A stretch of 64,000 nucleotides of DNA from Xanthomonas hyacinthi (lineage in GTDB: Bacteria > Pseudomonadota > Gammaproteobacteria > Xanthomonadales > Xanthomonadaceae): contig NZ_CP043476.1 of assembly GCF_009769165.1 (NCBI RefSeq), positions 2,611,001-2,675,000 on the forward strand, read 5' to 3'. Of this stretch, positions 1 to 8,880 are shown one piece after another. A program made the translations under genes and the position numbers. The notes beneath the pieces are model-generated. The model was given only the letters and a program-made list of their open reading frames with translations. It did no database searches and was not told where the DNA came from. Position 1 is the stretch's first letter. The number at the start of each line of letters is the position of its first letter.

Positions 1-1
1 G

Positions 2-685
2 CGCCGCGACGAACAGGCCGCTGCCAAGCAGGCGGCCACCGAGCAGGAACTGACCGTGGCGCGGCTGAACCTGCTGCACGCGCAGGTCGAACCGCACTTC
101 CTGTACAACACGCTGGCCAGCGCGCAGGTGCTGGCGCGCACCGATCCGCCGCGCGCCGAGCTGATGCTCGGCTATCTGATCCAGTACCTGCGCCGCTCGC
201 TGCCCAGCGCCGAGGACGCGCTGAGTTCGCTCGGCGAAGAGCTGGAACGCACCCAGGCCTACCTGGAGATCCTCAGGATCCGCATGGGCGCGCGCCTGCA
301 GCTGGAGCTGCAGGTGCCGGAGGCGATGAAGCCCCTGGCGCTGCCATCGATGATGCTGCAGACGTTGGTCGAAAACGCGATCAAGCATGGCCTGGAACCC
401 AAGCCCGGCGGCGGCACGGTCTGGATCCTGGCGCGCTCCTTCGACGACCACGCCACCATCACCGTCGCCGACGACGGCCTGGGCTTCAACAGCCAGTCCA
501 GCGGCACCGGCATCGGCCTGAAGAACCTGCGCGAGCGGCTGCGCCTGACCTACGCCGGCGCGGCCACGTTCGCGATCGTGTCCAACTTTCCCAGCGGCGT
601 GGCCGCGACGATCACCTTGCCGTATCCGCCGCCGCCGCCGCCACCCTCGCCGCCGCCGCTGCCGACGGGAGCCGGTCATGGTTGA
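2..685 (+). CDS. LytS-family sensor histidine kinase, C-terminal part
   Basis: The reading frame is open from the left window edge, so the 5' end of the gene lies outside; about 227 residues are visible. The phosphoacceptor box EPHFLYNTL, the N box LVENAIKHGLEP and the G boxes DDGLGF and GIGLKNLRERL are those of the His_kinase (LytS/YehU) plus HATPase_c families. The missing N-terminus should carry membrane segments. The protein ends in an unusual proline run (YPPPPPPPSPPP) after the ATPase domain. Its last 8 bases overlap the start of the LytTR regulator, so the two form a co-translated two-component pair. Signal unknown. Family assignment is from visible motifs; function is inference. Confidence 0.93.
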   Translation, partial: RRDEQAAAKQAATEQELTVARLNLLHAQVEPHFLYNTLASAQVLARTDPPRAELMLGYLIQYLRRSLPSAEDALSSLGEELERTQAYLEILRIRMGARLQLELQVPEAMKPLALPSMMLQTLVENAIKHGLEPKPGGGTVWILARSFDDHATITVADDGLGFNSQSSGTGIGLKNLRERLRLTYAGAATFAIVSNFPSGVAATITLPYPPPPPPPSPPPLPTGAGHG

Positions 686-1445
686 TGCGGTCATCGCCGA
701 AGACGAGGAACTGCTGCGCAGCGCGCTGGTCGCGCTGCTCGGCGAAGTCTGGCCGCAGCTGCGCATCGTCGCCGAGTGCGAGGACGGCGCCAGCGCGCTG
801 GAACGCCTGGCCGAGCACCAGCCGGACGTGGCCTTCCTGGACATCCGCATGCCCGGCCTGAGCGGCATCGAGGTGGCGCGCGCGCTGGGCGAGTTGAGCC
901 CGCGCACCCAGGTGGTGTTCGTCACCGCCTACGACCAGTACGCGATCGACGCGTTCGAGCACGGTGCGGTGGATTACCTGCTCAAGCCGATCGTGCGCGA
1001 ACGCCTGCAGGCGACCGTGCAGCGGCTGCAGGCGCGTGCCGCGCAAGGGCCGGACGTGGCGGTGCTGGATGCGCTGCTGCAGCGCCTGGGGCAGCGCCCG
1101 CCAGCGCCCACCGCGGCGCCGCCGCTGGCCTGGATCACCGCCAACAGCGGCCGCGAGACGCGGCTGATCCTGCTCGACGACGTGGTCTATTTCCAGGCAG
1201 ACAACAAGTACACCACGGTGCTGACCCGCGACGGCGAGGCCTTGCTGCGCACGCCGCTGCGCGAACTGCTGGACGTGCTCGACCCGGCCGCGTTCCGGCA
1301 GATCCACCGCTCCACCATCGTCAACCTCAAAGCGGTGGCCTCGGTGGTCCGCGACGACACCGGCAAGGGCCGGATGAAGCTGCGCCACCGTGACGAAGTG
1401 CTGACCGTCAGCCAGCCGTACATGAGTCTGTTCCGCGGCATGTAA
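678..1445 (+). CDS. LytR/AlgR-family response regulator
   Basis: 255 residues. An N-terminal receiver domain has the acidic pocket (AEDEE), phospho-acceptor D55 in AFLDIRMPG, the conserved T/S in FVTAYD, and K103 in LLKPI. A C-terminal LytTR DNA-binding domain covers about residues 145-250, with FQADNKYTTV and FRQIHRSTIVNL. The ATG overlaps the kinase stop, so it is the partner regulator of that kinase. LytTR regulators bind direct-repeat promoter sites and often control cell-surface or exopolysaccharide genes. The targets here cannot be read from the sequence. Confidence 0.95.
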   Translation: MVDAVIAEDEELLRSALVALLGEVWPQLRIVAECEDGASALERLAEHQPDVAFLDIRMPGLSGIEVARALGELSPRTQVVFVTAYDQYAIDAFEHGAVDYLLKPIVRERLQATVQRLQARAAQGPDVAVLDALLQRLGQRPPAPTAAPPLAWITANSGRETRLILLDDVVYFQADNKYTTVLTRDGEALLRTPLRELLDVLDPAAFRQIHRSTIVNLKAVASVVRDDTGKGRMKLRHRDEVLTVSQPYMSLFRGM

Positions 1446-1487
1446 GCGCCGCCTCCCGCATCTCCGCACTGCAACAAGGAATTCGCC

Positions 1488-1892
1488 ATGCGTCTGCTCT
1501 CCGCGCTGTGGTCGTGTCTGCTCGGCATCGTCGGATGCCAGGGCCACGCCAACTTCGACCTGTCCACCGACGCCCACCGCGAGACGCTGGTGCATGCCAG
1601 CGAGCGCGGGGTGGCGGTGATCTTCAGCCGCACCTCCTACCGCGGCGGGCTGGCCACGTTCCGCTGCGTGGACAGCCGCAGCGGGCGCTGCCACTACCGG
1701 GTCTACGCCGCCTGCGCGGCGCCGGCCGCGCCCGCCGGCAGCGCTGCGGCGGCCGCGTGCGCGCCACGCCTGCTGCAGGAGTTCGACCTGCGGGTCGGCC
1801 AGCGCCGCGAGGTCGGCGGCCTGCCGCGCGACTTCGGCCAGTGCGTCGCGCCCGAGACACCGGCCGCGGCGCAGCCGTGCGCGCAGGGCTGA
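1488..1892 (+). CDS. small putative lipoprotein, unknown function
   Basis: 134 residues, ATG preceded by AAGGAATTC. The N-terminus MRLLSALWSCLLGIVGC has a short hydrophobic stretch ending in a lipobox-like IVGC, suggesting signal peptidase II cleavage and lipid attachment. The mature part has six further cysteines and an alanine-rich linker, with no family I recognise. It follows the LytR regulator by 42 bases on the same strand and may be co-transcribed with it. The opposite-strand reading frame through this stretch looks like a GC-rich shadow. Confidence 0.6.
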   Translation: MRLLSALWSCLLGIVGCQGHANFDLSTDAHRETLVHASERGVAVIFSRTSYRGGLATFRCVDSRSGRCHYRVYAACAAPAAPAGSAAAAACAPRLLQEFDLRVGQRREVGGLPRDFGQCVAPETPAAAQPCAQG

Positions 1893-2041
1893 GCGGCGAC
1901 AGGTGCAGAGGATGCCCGCCGCAGGACACGGGGAGCGGGGCTTCTGTCCCGACAATGCATCCTTGTCCGTGCGGGCGGCGACGAATCTGTATACGCTCGT
2001 GGCGCCATGGGATCGCCGTGGCGACTCCAAGGGAGAGACGC

Positions 2042-2479
2042 ATGTCAGAACAAGAAGAGCGGGCATCGATCAAGGCGCTCGACACCGATGCATTGCTTGC
2101 CGCGGCCCATCATCCCGACTATCTGCTGCAGGATCTGGTGGCCATCGCGAATCTGGGCGTGCAGATCGGGCTCACGTTGACGGTGGGGGGCAGCACCATC
2201 TCCGGCATGCTGATCGGCGGCAGGGAGTTCATGCAGCGGCTGACGGAATCCATCACGACGGCGGCGCCCGATGAACTGGTGGCGCCGTTGCAGGAACGCT
2301 TCCAGCCCTATCGCGAGATCTACGAGCAGAGCGATCTGAAGCCGGCCACCTTCATCCACCTCGCCGATGCGCGGGTCGTCGCAACAGGTGGCGAATTTCC
2401 CGTCAACGGCTGTCTGTGGCGGGGACGGATCAGCCAGGTGTCCGGCTTCAGCATCGGCGTGATGTCCAGCGTCGGATGA
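2042..2479 (+). CDS. GvpU-like gas-vesicle accessory protein homologue
   Basis: 145 residues; the ATG follows AGGGAGAGACGC, a good ribosome site. Residues about 40-60 (GLTLTVGGSTISGMLIGG) and the tail (FIHLADARVV, then LWRGRISQVSGFSIG) align by eye with Bacillus megaterium GvpU, which has LDISLNVNGAVISGTMI and later FWRGKIAEVDGFFLG. GvpU belongs to gas-vesicle clusters, but no gvpA, gvpN or gvpF-type gene lies nearby. The protein here therefore probably has another role, or the family name is misleading. A strong terminator follows directly. Confidence 0.75.
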   Translation: MSEQEERASIKALDTDALLAAAHHPDYLLQDLVAIANLGVQIGLTLTVGGSTISGMLIGGREFMQRLTESITTAAPDELVAPLQERFQPYREIYEQSDLKPATFIHLADARVVATGGEFPVNGCLWRGRISQVSGFSIGVMSSVG

Positions 2480-2500
2480 GCTCCCCGCAGGACCGGACGA

Positions 2501-2521
2501 CCCCGCTTCGGCGGGGTTTTT
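2501..2521 (+). terminator. Rho-independent terminator after gvpU-like gene
   Basis: CCCCGC, tetraloop TTCG, GCGGGG, followed by five T. It lies 22 bases past the stop of the GvpU-like gene. Read directly from sequence. Confidence 0.92.
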
Positions 2522-2702
2522 CGTGGCTTGCCGGCTCCGGCTCCACATCGCCCGCAGCGTGCCTGCTCGCCAGTACGGGTGCCGGCAGGTTCGAGCAGCG
2601 TGCAGCAGGCCATGGAGTGGTGAATCGACATGACGACCGCGTGCGCGGTAGTGGCAGCGGCGAACGCGGACAGGTCGCGTTCGAACCGCTGCGGGGCTGG
2701 CG

Positions 2703-3182
2703 TCAACCGCGCCGCGCCGCCTCGATCGCGGCGATGTCGATCCTGGTCATGCCCAGCATCGCGTTGAATGCGCGCTTGGCCGCCGCCGCATCCGGATCCG
2801 CGATCGCGGCGCTGAGGGCACGCGGGGTGATCTGCCATGACAGCCCCCACTTGTCCTTGCACCAGCCGCAGGCGCTTTCCTGGCCGCCGTTGCCGACGAT
2901 CGCGTTCCACAGGCGGTCGGTTTCGGCCTGGTCGTCGGTGGCCACCTGGAACGAGAACGCCTCGCTGTGCTGGAACGCCGGGCCGCCGTTGAGGCCGAGG
3001 CACGGGATGCCCAGGACGCTGAACTGGACCGTCAGTACATCGCCCTGCTTGCCTGCGGGATAGTCGCCGGGTGCGCGATGCACGGCCTGCACCGCGCTGT
3101 CGGGGAAGGTTTTGGCATAGCACGTTGCGGCCTCCAGCGCGGTGCCGTCGAACCAGAGGCAAATCGTGTTCTTGCTGATCAT
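2703..3182 (-). CDS. VOC-family (PhnB/3-demethylubiquinone methyltransferase-like) protein
   Basis: 159 residues. It begins ISKNTICLWFDGTALEAATCYAKTFPDS, followed by GKQGDVLTVQFSVLGIPCLGLNGG and ESACGWCKDKWGLSWQITP. This is the usual pattern of the PhnB-like VOC proteins often labelled 3-demethylubiquinone-9 3-methyltransferase, which have a beta-alpha-beta-beta-beta fold and lack a SAM site. The real activity of this subfamily is mostly unknown. It is a single-gene unit facing the small membrane-protein gene across a 110-base gap. Confidence 0.88.
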   Translation of the reverse strand: MISKNTICLWFDGTALEAATCYAKTFPDSAVQAVHRAPGDYPAGKQGDVLTVQFSVLGIPCLGLNGGPAFQHSEAFSFQVATDDQAETDRLWNAIVGNGGQESACGWCKDKWGLSWQITPRALSAAIADPDAAAAKRAFNAMLGMTRIDIAAIEAARRG

Positions 3183-3292
3183 CTGAACGCTCCTGAGCGG
3201 ACGCTGCGGTCACGGTGGCTGCGCGGGGACAGCGCTAGCAAACCCTTCACCTGCGATGTGGTGTGTTAGGTCGCACAACCACGGAGCTTCGC

Positions 3293-3448
3293 ATGGAGAC
3301 CACGCTGATGCCTTGGGTCGCCGGACTGTTCATCCTGTTCATCGGATCGGCCCTTTATCTGATCACCCGGGCGAAGAAGAATCGCGACCGTCCGGCCAAG
3401 GATGCGGCCGCGACGAAGGCCGGCGACGATGTGTCGTTGAAGAAGTAG
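3293..3448 (+). CDS. small single-pass membrane protein
   Basis: 51 residues from the ATG at 3293, preceded by ACGGAGCTTCGC. One hydrophobic segment (MPWVAGLFILFIGSALYLI, residues about 5-24) is followed by a positively charged tail rich in K, D and A. No family recognised. A GTG 30 bases upstream would add ten residues but has no clear ribosome site. Real-gene status rests on the ribosome site and the clean membrane helix. Confidence 0.55.
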   Translation: METTLMPWVAGLFILFIGSALYLITRAKKNRDRPAKDAAATKAGDDVSLKK

Positions 3449-3549
3449 CCATCTGCGACGGCGCAGGCAAGCCCTGCGGCCATCGTCCACGTCCGCAGGG
3501 CGCGTTGCCGCCCTGTCCCGGCGCGCCGAGCCGGCGGACGTGGCTGCTG

Positions 3550-4359
3550 CTACGGTTTCCTGGGGCCTGTCAACGGATGCGGGAAACAGCTGCTAGCCGC
3601 GCGCGCCGCGGCTGCCGGGGACCCGCCTGGCTTGGCGTCGCGTTCGCCATCGGGTAAGGCGATGCCGACGCGGCGCCGGCGGTAGGGGCCATCGGGCTGC
3701 AGCTGCGTCATGATCAGTTCGGCCACGTCTTCGTAGCTGACGATCAGTTCCGGCAGCTTGGCTTTCATCATCAGCGACAGCGCGATGCCCGGCGCCCAGC
3801 GGGTCCAGCGGCCGACCGCGTAGGGCAGTGCGTCGCAGGCTACCCGCAGGTCGCTGCGCGGCATTGCGGTGGCCGAGGCGACCATCGGTCCCGGGCACAT
3901 CAGCGACCAGTCGGCGTTGCAGCGTTGCAGGCGCCGCCAGTTGACCGCATGCCATCGGTAGATCGAAGGCACGCCCGGCAAGGAGACGCCGATGCGATCG
4001 GTGTGCGGGATGTCGAGCAACGCCGCGCCGGCGAGAAACCACATTCGATGCGGCGCAGGCAGCACGCCGGTTGCGACGCTGGCGACGGCGTCCACCAGGG
4101 CGGCGAAGCGTTCGCCTTCGGTGACGATGCCGGCCGTGTTGACCAGCGCATCGTGTCCGGCGATCGCGCGGGCGAGCGCGTGGCGGTCGGTCGCGTCGCC
4201 TTCGATCACCTGGAACGGCCATGGTTGCGGCGCTCCCCAGGTGGCGGCGAAGCGCGCACGGTCGCGAACCAACACCGTCAACGCATGGCCGTTGGCCAGG
4301 CCGCGCGCGATCAGCCGCCGGCCCAGGTTGCCGCCGCCGCCGAGGATGATCACGTTCAT
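3550..4359 (-). CDS. NAD(P)-binding protein, atypical short-chain dehydrogenase family
   Basis: 269 residues. It begins MNVIILGGGGNLGRRLIARGLANGH, a Rossmann dinucleotide-binding glycine motif of the NAD(P)H-binding (NmrA/atypical SDR) type, followed by a sugar/flavin-reductase-like body (VIEGDATDRHALARAIAGHDALVNTAG). It is transcribed leftward 52 bases after the CYP102-type gene, so it is probably the third gene of the tetR-P450 operon and may act on P450 products or as a redox helper. The reading frame stays open upstream into the P450 gene, but the start at 4359 precedes the Rossmann motif exactly. Confidence 0.85.
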   Translation of the reverse strand: MNVIILGGGGNLGRRLIARGLANGHALTVLVRDRARFAATWGAPQPWPFQVIEGDATDRHALARAIAGHDALVNTAGIVTEGERFAALVDAVASVATGVLPAPHRMWFLAGAALLDIPHTDRIGVSLPGVPSIYRWHAVNWRRLQRCNADWSLMCPGPMVASATAMPRSDLRVACDALPYAVGRWTRWAPGIALSLMMKAKLPELIVSYEDVAELIMTQLQPDGPYRRRRVGIALPDGERDAKPGGSPAAAARAASSCFPHPLTGPRKP

Positions 4360-4411
4360 GGCTGGAGGCCGCCGATGCCGTCCGTTGCGGTGGCCCTGGC
4401 CGCCCTGGCCG

Positions 4412-7400
4412 TCACGAGAAAATATCCGCCACGTAGCGGCCGTGCTCGCGTTCGATGCGGTCGGCCCAGGCGTCGGCCGCTTCGGCGGTGACGCCCATGC
4501 TTTCGCGATAGAGGCGCACGAAGGTGTCGCGCACCGCTGGCGCCATGCGCTCGCCGTCGCCGCAGACGAACACGGTGGCGCCTTGCTGGAACAGCGCCGA
4601 CACGCGTGCGCGGTCCTGCCACATGCGGTGCTGGACGTAGGCGACGCCGTCCTGCGGCGCTTGCGAGAAGGCGAGGCGGACATCGACCACGCCCATGTCC
4701 TGCCAGCGTTGCAATTCCTCCTTGTACAGGTAGTCCACGTCGGGATGGTCGATGCCGAAGAACAACAACGCTTCGCCGACGTCGCGTCCGCCCGCCTTCT
4801 GGATCGTGCGTTCCTGCAGGAAGCCATGGAACGGCGCGATGCCGCTGCCGGCGCAGACCAGGATGATCGGCGTGGCCGGGTCCTCCGGCGGGTGGAAGCT
4901 CGCCTGCGAAGGCCGCACCGCGACCGACACCAGTGCGCCTTCTTCGAGGCCGGCCAGATAGGTGGAGGCCACGCCGCGGCGTCGCCCCATCCCCGACAGC
5001 GCCGGTGCGTCGAGCACGGCCACGGTCAGCGAACACTGCGCCGGGTCGCGCAGCGGCGAGGAGGAAATGGAATATTGCCGCGCGCGCAGGGCGGGAAGCG
5101 CGCCGAGAAAGGCGCCCAGCGGCAGCGCGCATGCCGGGAAGCGCTCCAGCAGATCGAGCAGGCTGGTTTTTTTGGCGAGCACCTCGTCCGTGTAGGCCGG
5201 CTCGGCGGCCAGCGCCTGCAGCGCGGCGCGATCGGGCGGGCAGCGCGTGGCGGCGGCCAGTTGCGCGACCTGCGCGCGGGTCGCCGGTTGCGCCAGTTCC
5301 ACATAGTCGGTGAGCACCTGCGCCAGCGCGACGGGATAGCCGCTGGGCAGGCCCGTCGCGGCGCCTGGCCGCTGGCCGATGAGCACCTGGGTGTCGCTGG
5401 CGAGGCCGAACCGCCGCAGCACCCGATCGACCTGGGCGGCGGCGTTGCGCGGCAGCACGGCGAGATAATCGCCGGTCCGGTAGCGCATGCCGGCGGGAAG
5501 CGCAATTTCGAGGTGGCGCTTGGAACGTGCGAACGGTGCGGACATGGCGACCAACTCGCGGTTGTCGATGATGCGTCCCTGGTCGAGTTCGGTCAGCCGC
5601 AACGCGCCAAGCCGTGCGGAGGGGACGATGTCCACCTGCAGCGCATGCGCGGCCTGCTCCGTCGCCGCTTTTCCCAACGCCTGGCCGAGTGCTGGCCACA
5701 GCCCCGTGTACCAGGCGTCGAAGCCACCGAAGAAATCGCCGCCGGCATCGGTCTCGCCACGGGGCTTGAAGCGCGCGGCGCCGGCCGCCTCGAACGCGGC
5801 ATCGACCCGCTTCGGAATCGCCTGATAGGTGCGTGCCCACTGCCGGTTGCCGGAACCGAACACGGCATAGCGCACCTCGGCCAGAGCGCCGGGTGCCAGC
5901 GCTTCGATCCAGTCGAGGAAGCGGCGCGCATTGTCCGGCGGCTGGCCTTCGTAGGAGGAGGCGACCACCACCACGGCGGCGTCGCGCGGCAAGCGCCCGG
6001 CATAGTCGTCCAGGGCCGCGACGAGCGGCGCGTAGCCCTGTGCCGCCGCGTCGCCGCCAATGCGCTGCGCGAACGCTGCGCACGATCCGGAATTGCCGCC
6101 GTGCAGCACCAGCAGCGGCGTCGCCGGCGCCTCGCTGGCCGCTGCCGGTGTTGTCGCCGGCGCCAGGATTCTCTGCGGGGCGCACGCCACTGCGCTACGC
6201 CGGCGCAGGGAGAGGTCGTCGCGCCGGCGCGCGCGCAGACGCCATCCTTCCGGCTTCAGCGTCAGCGTTTCCGCCACCTCGAGCTGGTAGTTCGGATCGA
6301 CCTGGTCCAGGTCGAAGCGCTGCAGGATCATGCTCAGCACGAGCTGCGCCTCCTGCATCGCAAAGCCACGCCCGATACAGGCGCGCGCACCGTTGCCGAA
6401 CGGTTTCCAGGCGTTGGGCGGGAGTCGCTCGGCCGCTTCGGGCGCGAAGCGCTCCGGCCGGAACGCTTCCGGGTCCTGCCATACCTTCGGGTCGCGGTGC
6501 AGGCCGGGAATCAGCACGAGCAAGGTGTCCTGCGGCGTGACCGCATAGCGGCCGGCCAGCGTCGTGGTTTCGCGCGCGGCGACCGCGAAGGCCGGCGCAG
6601 TGGGCCACAGCCGCAGGGTTTCCTGCAGGATCTGCTCGATGTAGCGCAGCTTGGCCAGGTCCTCGACCTGCGGCCGCTGCGCGCCCAGCGCGGCGTCCAC
6701 CGCCTGGCGCGCGTGCGCCATCGCCGCCGGATGGCGCAGCAGCAGATACAGCGCGAACGAGAGCAGGCCGCTGGTCGTCTCGTGGCCGGCGATCAGGAAG
6801 GTCACCATCTGATAGCGGATGTTCTCGTCCGATAGCGCTTCGCCGGTCGCCTGGTCGCGTGCGTACAGCATCAGGTTGAGCAAGTCCTCGCGCGAGGCCG
6901 CGTCCGGGTCGGCCCTGCGTTCGGCGATCAAGGTGTCGGCGACGCTGCGGATCATCGCCAGGTCGGCCGCGTAGCGGCGCCGGCCGGGCGCCAGCAGGCG
7001 ATTGGCGATGTCGGGCCGGCGCGCGCGCGCGCCGGCCTCGGCCAACGCGCCGACCATCGCCGCGACGAAGGGGTGCATCTCGTTCTGGTAGAAGCTGTTG
7101 AAGCGGTAGTCGAAGGCGCACAACGCGATCGTGTCCAGGGTCAGCCGGGTCATGTTGTCGGCCACGTCGATGACCGCGTCCGGGCCGAACCGCTCCCAGC
7201 GCTGCAGCATCTGTTCGGCGATGTCCTGCATGCGCCCGAACATCGCGCGCACGCCGATCGGGCCGAACGCCGGCATCAGCAACCGATGCGCCTTGGCCCA
7301 GTTGGGTTCGTCGTTGTAGGCGGTGAACAGGCCATCGCCGCCGAGGTCGCGCAGCGTTTGCAGCGGACGGTGCAACTTCTTCTCGAAGCGGGTTTCGTCG

Positions 7401-7585
7401 CAGACCTCGTCCACCAGGTCCTGTCCGCTCAGCACGGTCAGCGACAGCGGACCGCTGTTCAGACGAAAGATCGGGCCGTGCACCTTGGCCAGCCGCATCA
7501 GGCTCTGCACCGGCGCATCGCCATCGAGATGGTGGAAATTGCCGAGCAGCGGCAGCGAACGCGGTTGCGGGATTGCTTCTGTCAT
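4412..7585 (-). CDS. self-sufficient cytochrome P450/NADPH-P450 reductase (CYP102/P450 BM3 type)
   Basis: 1057 residues, close to the 1049 of P450 BM3. The N-terminal P450 domain (about 1-455) has the I-helix AGHETTSG, ETLRLW (ExxR) and the heme-thiolate loop FGNGARACIG. A linker leads to an FMN flavodoxin domain starting at about LLVLHGGNSGSC (480-640). FAD (RQYSISSSP) and NADPH domains follow (LVCAGSGIAPFHGF and ending YVADIFS). Such fusions hydroxylate fatty acids at subterminal positions using NADPH without partner proteins. The start ATG overlaps the stop of the upstream tetR gene by 4 bases, so the pair is translationally coupled. Substrate range is inferred from the family. Confidence 0.96.
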   Translation of the reverse strand: MTEAIPQPRSLPLLGNFHHLDGDAPVQSLMRLAKVHGPIFRLNSGPLSLTVLSGQDLVDEVCDETRFEKKLHRPLQTLRDLGGDGLFTAYNDEPNWAKAHRLLMPAFGPIGVRAMFGRMQDIAEQMLQRWERFGPDAVIDVADNMTRLTLDTIALCAFDYRFNSFYQNEMHPFVAAMVGALAEAGARARRPDIANRLLAPGRRRYAADLAMIRSVADTLIAERRADPDAASREDLLNLMLYARDQATGEALSDENIRYQMVTFLIAGHETTSGLLSFALYLLLRHPAAMAHARQAVDAALGAQRPQVEDLAKLRYIEQILQETLRLWPTAPAFAVAARETTTLAGRYAVTPQDTLLVLIPGLHRDPKVWQDPEAFRPERFAPEAAERLPPNAWKPFGNGARACIGRGFAMQEAQLVLSMILQRFDLDQVDPNYQLEVAETLTLKPEGWRLRARRRDDLSLRRRSAVACAPQRILAPATTPAAASEAPATPLLVLHGGNSGSCAAFAQRIGGDAAAQGYAPLVAALDDYAGRLPRDAAVVVVASSYEGQPPDNARRFLDWIEALAPGALAEVRYAVFGSGNRQWARTYQAIPKRVDAAFEAAGAARFKPRGETDAGGDFFGGFDAWYTGLWPALGQALGKAATEQAAHALQVDIVPSARLGALRLTELDQGRIIDNRELVAMSAPFARSKRHLEIALPAGMRYRTGDYLAVLPRNAAAQVDRVLRRFGLASDTQVLIGQRPGAATGLPSGYPVALAQVLTDYVELAQPATRAQVAQLAAATRCPPDRAALQALAAEPAYTDEVLAKKTSLLDLLERFPACALPLGAFLGALPALRARQYSISSSPLRDPAQCSLTVAVLDAPALSGMGRRRGVASTYLAGLEEGALVSVAVRPSQASFHPPEDPATPIILVCAGSGIAPFHGFLQERTIQKAGGRDVGEALLFFGIDHPDVDYLYKEELQRWQDMGVVDVRLAFSQAPQDGVAYVQHRMWQDRARVSALFQQGATVFVCGDGERMAPAVRDTFVRLYRESMGVTAEAADAWADRIEREHGRYVADIFS

Positions 7586-8286
7586 GGGGTGCCTTCCTGG
7601 GGAGTGCGCAGCGTGGCGACCGGTGCGCCACCGGTGTCGCGATGCGGGGGATGCAGCAGGGTGGCGAGGACGGTGTCGACCAGCCGCGTCCGCGCTTCGT
7701 CGGCTCCGATCTCCGGCGCCAGCCGCGCCAGCAGCTGCGGAAACTCCGGCGGCTGGCTCAGCATGCCGTTCAGCAGCACGAAGAACAGCGCCGGATGCGT
7801 CGCCTTCACGATGCCGGCCTCGATCCCGGCAAGGATCAATGCGTGCCCGGCTTGATAGGCGGGGCGCAGCAAGCGTTCGGCGACGACGGCGGCGCGCTCG
7901 GGGCGTTCGGAGACCACCCGCGCGACGAAGTCGCGTATCGCCGGATGGGCCTCGTAGAACGCGGCCATGAGCAGGATCGCCTCCGTCAGCCGATCCGGCA
8001 GCGTCCGCTCGTCGCGCTCGGTCAGCTGCGCCATGGCCGCAAGTCTGGGGTCCAGGTCCTGGGCGAGCTGGCTCACGCAGGCGTCCCACAAGTCGGCCTT
8101 GCTTCCGAAATGCACGCGCACCAGGTTGGGGCTCACTGCCGCGGCGGCGGCGATCGTACGGATGTCGGCGCGATCGAAGCCATGCCGGGCGAAGATGCCG
8201 GTCGCTGCCGCGAGCAGCGCCTGGCGACCGTCGGCCTGGTCTTTGGGCGGACGGCCGCGTGGCCGCGGGGGGCGCTTTGCTGTCAT
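7582..8286 (-). CDS. TetR-family repressor of the P450 operon
   Basis: 234 residues. A basic arm (AKRPPRPRGRPPKD) precedes the TetR helix-turn-helix (IFARHGFDRADIRTIAAAAAVSPNLVRVHFGSKADLW, about residues 30-70). A divergent ligand-binding half follows. The stop overlaps the P450 start (ATGA), so repressor and enzyme are one operon, as with other CYP102 genes that sit with a TetR-type regulator. A perfect inverted repeat 14 bases upstream of the start is the likely operator, implying autorepression relieved by a fatty-acid-like or aromatic ligand (inference). Confidence 0.93.
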   Translation of the reverse strand: MTAKRPPRPRGRPPKDQADGRQALLAAATGIFARHGFDRADIRTIAAAAAVSPNLVRVHFGSKADLWDACVSQLAQDLDPRLAAMAQLTERDERTLPDRLTEAILLMAAFYEAHPAIRDFVARVVSERPERAAVVAERLLRPAYQAGHALILAGIEAGIVKATHPALFFVLLNGMLSQPPEFPQLLARLAPEIGADEARTRLVDTVLATLLHPPHRDTGGAPVATLRTPQEGTP

Positions 8287-8300
8287 ACCGGCACCTGTGA

Positions 8301-8324
8301 ATAAATGTTCATGTGTACATTTAT
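8301..8324. promoter_or_regulatory. inverted-repeat operator upstream of tetR-P450 operon
   Basis: ATAAATGT, spacer TCATGTGT, ACATTTAT: perfect 8-bp arms in a locally AT-rich patch, 14 bases before the tetR start codon. Size and symmetry fit a TetR dimer site. Binding is inferred. Confidence 0.75.
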
Positions 8325-8354
8325 GGGCGATTGCCGGTACTTCAAGGCCGGTGT

Positions 8355-8880
8355 TCAGCGGGCATTTCCAGTGCGCGTCCCTACGCCTGCGCGGTCTCGA
8401 CAACGCTGCCGTTCGCGTACACGGTCAGCTGGCACGCGCGCGTCCGCTGCCGGCGCGAACACGATGCGCAGGTCGCGTTCCTCGGCGAAGAAGCGCGTCG
8501 GCGTTTCGGCACGCAGGGTCACCACGAGTGCGCTGGCGCTGGGCTTCAGGTGATCGCCTTCGACGACGACGCGAATGGCGCCGACGCTTTTGCCGAGAGA
8601 GTCGCCGGCGTAGCCGGCCAGGATGTCGGGCGCCAGCGTCAGATGCGTGGCAGGCGCCACGTAGGGCACCGCGCCGTGCGCATAGCTGTAGATGCGGCGC
8701 ATGCGCCAGTGGCCATCGACCGCTTGCCACAGATTTGGTGAACGCGGCCTGGCCGTCCAGCCGTTCGGGCTTGCCGTCGCGCTGCACGTGGAAGCGGTGC
8801 GTGCCCGACAGCAGCGCGAAGCCGCCGGCCAGCGGATGCAACTGCAGGCTGTCGGCGACGGCTTCGCGGCGCAGGCGCAT
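8355..8880 (-). pseudogene. DUF4440 (NTF2-like) protein remnant, 5'-truncated and frameshifted
   Basis: Two frames join into one protein. The first part (LRREAVADSLQLHPLAGGFALLSGTHRFHV, then GQAAFTK) continues one frame over as LWQAVDGHWRMRRIYSYAHG, the typical end of a DUF4440 domain. It is followed by a DUF3471-like tail (APDILAGYAGDSLGKSVG, TPTRFFAEERDLRIVF). A single extra base near 8733 breaks the frame. The N-terminal half of the DUF4440 domain (the segment with the AxD catalytic-fold start) is absent upstream of 8880. So the copy is both truncated and shifted. A sequencing error could explain the shift but not the missing start. Confidence 0.7.

Noticed and set aside
3256..3657. Alternative 133-codon frame overlapping the small membrane protein
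   Set aside because: No ribosome site and an R/H/P-rich sequence typical of shadow frames; the 51-residue frame has a clear membrane helix.
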